Translations under genes and position numbers: made by a program
The notes under the pieces: model-generated
Databases searched by the model: none
Seen by the model: only the letters and a program-made list of their open reading frames with translations
Told to the model about the DNA's origin: nothing
NCBI GenBank assembly: GCA_002224055.1
Contig: AZLU01000020.1
Coordinates: 186,001-250,000 of the forward strand
Source of the DNA: Pezizomycotina sp. ARF18
Taxonomy: Eukaryota > Ascomycota
Direction: 5' to 3'
DNA length: 64,000 nucleotides
Shown: positions 58,154 to 64,000 of the stretch, one piece after another
Layout of the letters: each line of letters starts with the position of its first letter
Position numbering within the stretch: position 1 is the first letter of the stretch

Positions 58154-59332
58154 TTAATCGTCCCCAGTGAGGTCAATTGTTCCTGCTGGTCCGCTGCTGC
58201 GACGCTCTTGCTTGAAATTCTCCTGCTTTATTTCCCGTTTGATCTTATGCCTCAGATCCTCACCCGTCATATCTTCAAGTTCTCTTCGACGTCGTAGCTC
58301 GTCTCTCAACTGATCTACACTCATGCCATCGAGGTCTGGATGATTTCGACTCGGGCCACCATTACCAGGGCCGTTACGGGCGGAGAAATCCTCCCGCCCG
58401 AGTATCATTACATCATCGTCTTCTGGCTCTTGAGACGACGGGATAATCCCTTGAGCTACGAGACATTCTAGAAGGGCATCAAAAGAAAGAAAGAATTAGT
58501 GCTATCCCTGCCCCCGCTTGGCAATTAGTTTCTTTCTCAACTTATTTAAACCAACCTCTTGATGAGTATTTAAAGGTAAATGTCGCAATAGGCGGGCCTA
58601 ATCTTTTAGTCCGGTGTATTCTCTTCGCTCTTATTCTCGGAGCACCGAACACGGTCCTGTGAGGGATAGCTCTCCCTTTGAGCGACTTCTCGTGGAGAGG
58701 TTTCTCCTGTGAGCTTTGTCTTTCTAGCCCCGTAATATGCGGTCGTGGACGCTTCTCTTTCGTCGCAATAATCTCCGCCTCCCAGAACACAACTTTCAGG
58801 GTACCCAGCCCTTCAATCAAGATTGGGAGGTTTCAACGTCGGCGTCGTCAGATTCAACTAATCAGACAATTGAAATGGTCAATAAAGCTGAACGCCCTTG
58901 GGAATGAAAGTGATTTCCTCCCCTCTTTTTTTTTCTTTTCTCTCTATTTCTTAAGTTCCGGCATTTTAACGAACTTCAAAAAAATTCAATACGCACCCGT
59001 GTCAACTCTCCCGAATCGAAATTTCCGGTATTCTTTGATCCCCGACGAGATTCTCTGGGAAGCCTCCTTAATCGTGCGTGGCATCGAGATACTCCTTCCA
59101 CTCACGTAAGCTTGCCTCTTGAGCTGCCCGTCTACAAATATATCGCAATCGAGTTGCCTGACAGGATACAGCGACGGTTGCGGTTCCGTGAACTGGAATG
59201 CGAACCGTTTCCATCCTCGGAAACGATGTAGCACGTTTTGGATCTATCGCCCTCCGAAACCTCTTGGAATTCAGAAGCGTCCTGGCGGTCCTGGCCAATC
59301 TGGACCTTGCAGATGATATTGTTGATCTGCAT
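58154..59332 (-). CDS. DUF7918-family protein, copy 4
   Basis: The best preserved of the minus-strand set. ATG 59330-59332: MQINNIICKVQIGQ, SEFQEVSEGDRSKTCYIVSE with DG, RFAFQFTEPQPSLYPV, CDIFVDGQLKRQAYVSGRSI, YRKFRFGRVDT, intron 1 (~58859-58983), VESDDADVETS, IEGLGTLKVVFWEAEIIATK, HEKSLKGRAIPHRTVFGAP, IGPPIATFTFKYSSR (one base away in frame reads LGPPIATFTFKYSS), intron 2 (~58469-58552), ECLVAQGIIPSSQEPEDDD, DGMSVDQLRDELRRRRELED, LRHKIKREIKQENFKQERRS and the end AGTIDLTGDD (stop 58154-58156). The tail has three overlapping psi-K-x-E-like sites (IKRE, IKQE, FKQE) directly before the IDLT motif. The whole tail of ~85 residues is in one open frame. Corrections are needed near 59215 and 58835. 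Confidence 0.78.
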
Positions 59333-60252
59333 TTTGTGGCCGTGTTTCAAAGGCACGGGAGCCGTAAGGCTATAAAAGAAAAAAAAAAAAACTACCTGTG
59401 AAAGCTAACTCGCGCTGGTTTTCGGTAAATTCCGGACCGTCGAGGGACTCGAAATACGCGAATTGTTTGAACTGCTCGAAGTCTGAAAGGATGTAGCCGA
59501 ATCTTTTGAGGAGCCGAGGGCCTTTAAGGGACGTTCCTCTCCTACCTTAATGACTTGGGAGAGGATGAATTGGTTAATGGATCCGCTGAGTAGTGAGGGG
59601 ATGGAAGTTGGAGATGATAAGGAGGCTTGCCCCCCCCCACGTTTGATTACTTGGGATCCCCTTGTCAAATAAACCTACGCATGGACGCGCAGGAAAACAA
59701 GATTCCGCAGAGTCTAGAAATCCAGAGCCAATAAGACTAAACGAAGCGATAATTAAGCGCCTCTCGTGGCACCGTTCTTCGGGTTGACTTCCGTGGAAAA
59801 GTGTTAATATGTAATTTTTTATTTCGCGCGTTTGCGATACAACTCAAGATAAAGGGATTGAGACGATCGAGTTGGACAGAAACAAAGTTTAGAAAAGATC
59901 TAGCCACGAGACATTTCGAAAGAGTTTTTAAAATGTTAAAAACCTACATATATATACTGAGATTAATTTATAAATTATATACATACTTGAGCAGTGAAGA
60001 ACGCCGCCGGGAAATATACTTAACAATGTACAAGACGACAACTCCAACCAAAGACTATGAAAAAAGAATAGCGGGCGCTGGTAAATGCTAGAAATAGAGG
60101 AAGAACATAAAAATACCAAAATGAAATGAAATAAAGAGAAATTTGAAAAGAAATGATGAAGGAAATAAAATCCAGAAGGAAAGATAGTCGGGGGAATCAT
60201 ACCACCTTCCCACTAACAATATATATATATACAGTAAAAAAGGATGCAGTGC
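59333..60252. other. 0.9 kb spacer between DUF7918 copies 4 and 5
   Basis: No complete gene. A C9 tract lies at 59630-59638. A minus-strand stretch at 59405-59660 (EERPLKALGSSKDSATSF among others) has no recognised features. AT-rich elsewhere. Confidence 0.45.
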
Positions 60253-61495
60253 TCAGTCATCCGTTAAATCGATTGTCTCGATTGGTCCCTTGGGTATACG
60301 AGGTTTGCGTTCTTCCCTTTCTTCTTTTTTAACCTGTGTTTCTTTTTTTCTTCCTTAACTGGCACCTTTTCATCTTTTACTTTTTGGTCTTGTGGGTCTA
60401 TCGTCACCAGATGCTGCTGCATCCTCCTCTTCTCTTCGTCTGCGTAACTCGTTCCTCATTTGCTCAAGCGTCATCTCTTCTAGCGGCGGCCGCGAGTCGC
60501 TGCTTCGTTTTTCGCTAACGGACCTGCTTGGTTGTAGAGGCTTTCAAGTTCCGGAGTTGCGGGAATTATTTGTTGCATTTTGAGAGATCTGCGGCCATTT
60601 TCATATTAGTATTGGCTATAATGATAATTGCATATAACGCTTGTTCAGAACGGATTAAGGGTTTATCCCGCGAACCTTCCGAAGAATAGTTGAAGACAAA
60701 AGTTGCAAGTGCCGGCTCAATCCTTCTCGTTCTAGACGTCAACCTATTCGCAAACGTCGGATCTCCTAACGCTGTCCGATGCGGCACCGATCGACCCTTG
60801 AGTTGCTTTTCGAGGATTGGCTTCGTGTCGGCGGTGGAACTGCCAGCGGCCGGTGCCGCTGCGAATGGCGTACCTTGGGAAACATATCCCAAAACTGAGA
60901 ACGCCAAATGACGACTTTTAACGTCCCTAACTCCTTCAGGGCGTCCATGCGTGTTTCGATCTTCGATTTTGCAGGTGCAGCCTCCACTGTTTACAAAAGA
61001 CGAGGAAGTTTAGCGCAAGATTTCAAAAAAAAAAAAAAAAAAAAAAAAAAATTCTGTCGCACCTGTTGATAGTTTCCGAATTTGAACGGTCTCTCCTCAA
61101 AAAGCGCACTCCCCCAGCCGCTGTTAGGAGCAGGACGACACGAGCTTGCCCAAGTCATAGGGACGGCGTAGGGTGGCATTATCTTCTGGTGTGTACGCCT
61201 ACGTCTTGGGAGATCAGTAACCAATATAGATATGAGGGGAGGAAAGGGGAAAGGAACAGCGGAAAACGTGAGGGGAAAAGGGTTAACTAAACCTGCAAAC
61301 GTCTCCATCGCCACTAGATCAATCTCAAGGTCGTAGCCGTAATACCGGGGATGCGTGACGTCGACGTGGAAAGCGAACGGTTTGCCTCAGCAGAGGCAAT
61401 ATAACAGGACTTGGTGGCGCCTTCTTCAGAAGCCTCGTATTCTGCGGCTTCGCGACCATCTACGAGGATCTTGCACACATATCTCGTAGATGCAT
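60253..61495 (-). CDS. DUF7918-family protein, copy 5
   Basis: ATG 61493-61495 gives MHLRD; with one T restored near 61478 the frame continues IVCKILVDGREAAEYEASEE then GATKSCYIASAEAKPFAFHV and DVTHPRYYGYDLEIDLVAME. An intron follows (61182-61293), then PPYAVPMTWASSCRPAPNSG, EERPFKFGNYQQ, intron (to ~60989) whose transcript carries a T27 tract, VEAAPAKSKIETRMDALKEL with GTLKVVIW, KPILEKQLKGRSVPHRTALG, IEPALATFVFNYSSEG, intron, RSLKMQQIIPATPELESL, LEEMTLEQMRNELRRRREEE, VKKEEREERKPRIPK and the end GPIETIDLTDD (stop 60253-60255). The ILVDG ... EY ... CYIAS layout is the clearest DUF7918 signature in the set. VKKE is SUMO-acceptor-like, IDLTDD SIM-like. Several single-base corrections are needed. 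Confidence 0.78.
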
Positions 61496-62355
61496 GATGA
61501 CCGACTGCGATCGTGGGCGACTGTTTGAGAAGAGATTAGATCGTGAGAGAGGTGACAGCTCAGAAATTGAACTTAGATATGATGAAGCCTGGAAGAAGAT
61601 GGAATAGGCTGCGTACTACTGTAGAGTCGTCGATTCGGTTTGTGCAAAGTCCTTTTATCCACGAATCGTGAAGAAAAAGGGAGGGAGGTCAGACGAAAAT
61701 GGAATGGAGGGGGTTTCTTTCGCGTAAGAAAAGAGAAAAACGGTGCCAGTAGTGGGGGGGACGCGACTCTTCTTTCATTCCCCGGTACTGGGGGGAAAAT
61801 CCCTAGAACCCCCACGCTATTATCGGGGGGTTCAACTCGTGACCACTCGACGCGTTGCCGTATATCAACAAGGACGATATATAATTTGTTTCCTATACTA
61901 AGTACCGCTCGAACAGTTTCGGCTCTATAAATATATAATAATATAGCCAATATTAGCAATATTGAGGTAGTACTAATAAGTCAGCTTTCTTGAGGTCAAG
62001 CACAGAACGATATACCTAACTTGTTGTTTCTCAGTGGTTAATTAAGAAGCCGGTATGGGAAAGAATGGCCATATCCAACACGCCAAACCAAAGCCAGGAC
62101 AAATAGTTAAGAAACAGCAAACCACCAACTATCTGAATAGGACTAAAGGTAGATGATTCGAAGGGAATTGGAACACTTAGATAAGCTTCTAGGTCGTAAA
62201 CTCTCGAAATACTTAGAAACGGTATGCTGGAGTCGCTGTGAAGGCGATCAACAGCTCATCAGCCGATAGCCACGTTCGGGAACATATAAAGCAAAAAAGC
62301 ACGCCGTAGATATTAAAATCAAGATTAAGTCCCTGCCTTTCTCTTTCGCCTCCCA
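61496..62355. other. 0.86 kb spacer between DUF7918 copies 5 and 6
   Basis: No gene recognised. Should contain the promoter of copy 5 (TATAAATATATAATA-type DNA near 61925-61940 on either strand) and the 3' region of copy 6. Confidence 0.45.
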
Positions 62356-63439
62356 TCAATCGTCTTCAATGAGGTCGACAGTCTCGACGGGCACTGAGGA
62401 CTTTGACGGCGTTGCTCTCTTTCCTGCTTTATTTCCTTCTTGATTTTACGCTTTCTTTCTCCGCGGTCTGCCGTCTCAGCGTCAGCTTCCTCGCGGCGAC
62501 GGCGTAATTCTCGGCGCAGTTCGTCAACGCTCATTTCGTCCAACGAGGGCTTTAGGGATTCGCACTGTTCCGACGTTGCCTTCGTCCTCCGAATCGTCGT
62601 CCCAGGGGATGCAGGGATTATACGTTGATTCTTCAGGGATTCTGAGATCATTTCGAAGTTAGCTCGTTTTGTTGTTGGTTTCGAGGGACGAGTGCTGGCC
62701 TACCTTCCGAGCAGTACTTGAAAATAAGGTAGCAATAGCCGGTCCAATTTTATTCGCATTGTATGTCACCGCTGCTTTATATGAAGGCTCGCCTAGATCA
62801 GTTCGATGAGGAATGGACCTTCCTTTGAGTGCTTTCTCAAAGACTGGCTTCGTTTCCGACGGCTCAGAGGAATTTGGCTCTTTGTACTCCGGAGCTGATT
62901 GGTCCTGACGTGCTTGCAATTCCGTACCACGACCTTCAAGGTTCCAAGCTCCCTGAGAATATCTGCACGCGTTTCCACATCGGCATCTGCAGTTTCCACT
63001 AAAAACGAATGAGACGTTAAGAAAATATCGAAGGGCTAATAAGTTACTAGCTTTCACCAGGAAGAAACCTGCAACGCAAGGACGAAAGTTACCAGAATTC
63101 AGTTTGCCGAACGTGAAAGGGCGGGACTCTCGGATCCCGCCATCGCCCGGAGTCCCCATGCGAGAGCCGCTGCTAACCTTCGGAACTATGACGCTCGTCA
63201 CTGCAGCGTACCATCTCGAACGTATTTCGCCATCAGTGTATATTTCGTACCAAATTTCCTTTCCGTGGTAGCATTTGTTTGTCAAGTCGACTTTGAAAGA
63301 AAACGGTTTCCCATCCTGTGATACAATGTAACAGCTCTTGCAGCTGCCGTCCTCCGACGTTTGCTCTTGATCTCTTGATATTCCGTGGCATCAAGCTGCC
63401 CATCCATCAAAATTTGCACTCGATGTTGTTCAGTTTCAT
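62356..63439 (-). CDS. DUF7918-family protein, copy 6
   Basis: ATG 63437-63439: MKLNNIECK then, after a frame correction, MDGQLDATEYQEIKSK, GSCKSCYIVSQDGKPFSFKV, DLTNKCYHGKEIWYEIYTDG, EIRSRWYAAVTSVIVPKVSS, ESRPFTFGKLNSG (63075-63330), an intron, VETADADVETRADILRELGT with LKVVV (62935-62995), KPVFEKALKGRSIPHRTDLG (62800-62860), IGPAIATLFS, an intron, ESLKNQRIIPASPG, DEMSVDELRRELRRRREEAD, ERKRKIKKEIKQEREQRRQ and, one frame over, VPVETVDLIEDD with stop 62356-62358. IKKE and IKQE are SUMO-acceptor-like; VDLIEDD is a weaker SIM-like end than in the other copies. Introns sit at the same two places as in copies 1 and 4. Confidence 0.77.
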
Positions 63440-64000
63440 GGTCCCTAAAGATGGCCGACTTATAGAGATTTGTTTTCTCCGCTAGCTAAATAAAGCCTTA
63501 CTTTCGAAAGGCCAGGAAAGGAGCAGGAGAACTTGAATTATGATAAAGATTTAAGCAGGATATGAAAAAGAAAAAAAAAAAAAAAAAAAGTAAAAGTAAA
63601 GAAATTCATGACTGTATAACGTAAAATTTACTAAAAAAAAATAAACATACATCAAACTACTTACTGCTTATTTTCCTCCAAAAGAAAGTTTTCTTTCAAG
63701 CATTTACCCCCTACTACTCCATAAGTACCTAAGTATATGTATTGAAGATTAATTCTAGCTAGTGTCTTCTAGAATGGGTGCACGTTGTAATATATCTGAG
63801 CTTCAGATTGCCTGCTTCGTTACAGGGCTAATAGGATTAAAAATGGTGACAGATGAAAAACGCAGGATTTGTGAGAGATTTGGTCTTGGAAAATTTATGT
63901 TTAGCTCGCAGACTGATATCTTTTATACACACACACACACATGCACATATATTTTCTAAGAGAGGTTCACAAGTTCAGCGTGGGTGGCACAACCCTCGTT
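63440..64000. other. AT-rich right end, no gene seen
   Basis: Upstream region of DUF7918 copy 6, with an A19 tract at 63571-63589 and a short (AC)n run near 63929-63942. A short open frame at 63762-63959 has no family features. Confidence 0.45.

Noticed and set aside
1-64000. CRISPR array, operons or Shine-Dalgarno signals
   Set aside because: The window is eukaryotic nuclear DNA; no spaced direct repeats of that kind are present.
1-64000. LTR, Polinton-like or other virus-derived element
   Set aside because: No terminal repeats, integrase, reverse transcriptase, capsid or polymerase B signature was seen on either strand.

Overview
This window looks like nuclear DNA of a filamentous ascomycete (Pezizomycotina). 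Genes carry several short spliceosomal introns (GT...AG, about 50-100 b, with CTAAC/TACTAAC-like branch sites). The protein families are typical of moulds: a fungal rhodopsin-domain membrane protein, LAT and MFS permeases, P1 nuclease, an SPX-ankyrin-GDPD phosphodiesterase, Ser/Thr-rich single-pass membrane proteins and DUF7918 proteins. Gene density is low, and long AT-rich intergenic stretches are full of A/T homopolymer tracts.

Layout, left to right: the 3' end of a FAT1-type very-long-chain acyl-CoA synthetase (1-317, +); weak traces of cysteine-rich secreted-type proteins (about 0.75-2.9 kb); a secreted S1/P1 nuclease (5.7-7.0 kb, +); two single-pass membrane proteins with long disordered tails (8.0-9.7 and 11.4-13.6 kb, both -); an MFS drug-type transporter (19.1-21.5 kb, +); a DAL5/allantoate-type MFS transporter (23.7-25.6 kb, +); DUF7918 copies 1 and 2 (26.9-27.9 and 29.75-30.5 kb, +); a LAT amino-acid permease (31.0-32.9 kb, -) divergent from a sugar porter (34.3-36.3 kb, +); an intron-containing tRNA-Leu(CAG) in a 7 kb desert (37.3 kb); a rhodopsin-domain protein (43.6-45.0 kb, +); a GDE1-type glycerophosphocholine phosphodiesterase (47.7-51.6 kb, -); a second sugar porter (53.8-56.2 kb, +); and a same-strand array of four more DUF7918 genes (copies 3-6, 56.6-63.4 kb, all -).

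Two themes stand out. First, uptake and scavenging: five transporters, a secreted nuclease and a phosphodiester hydrolase could together recover sugars, amino acids, small N compounds and phosphate, though nothing shows they are co-regulated. Second, a local expansion of DUF7918-family proteins. Five of the six copies end in the same tail: an Arg-rich helix (ELRRRRE), one or more SUMO-acceptor-like psi-K-x-E sites, and a C-terminal SUMO-interaction-like motif (T-I-D-L-T-x-D-D or close). The sixth copy has lost an intron precisely and lacks the tail. I regard this family as the best candidate for an undescribed system here.

A caution: every protein gene I could recognise needs one or more small frame corrections, several at short homopolymers (GGG read as GG, CCC as CC, A7 as A6). 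Because the proteins are otherwise well conserved, this looks more like uncorrected sequencing or assembly error than mass pseudogenisation. Gene spans below are therefore loci rather than single open frames. No retroviral, Polinton-type or other virus-like element was seen.
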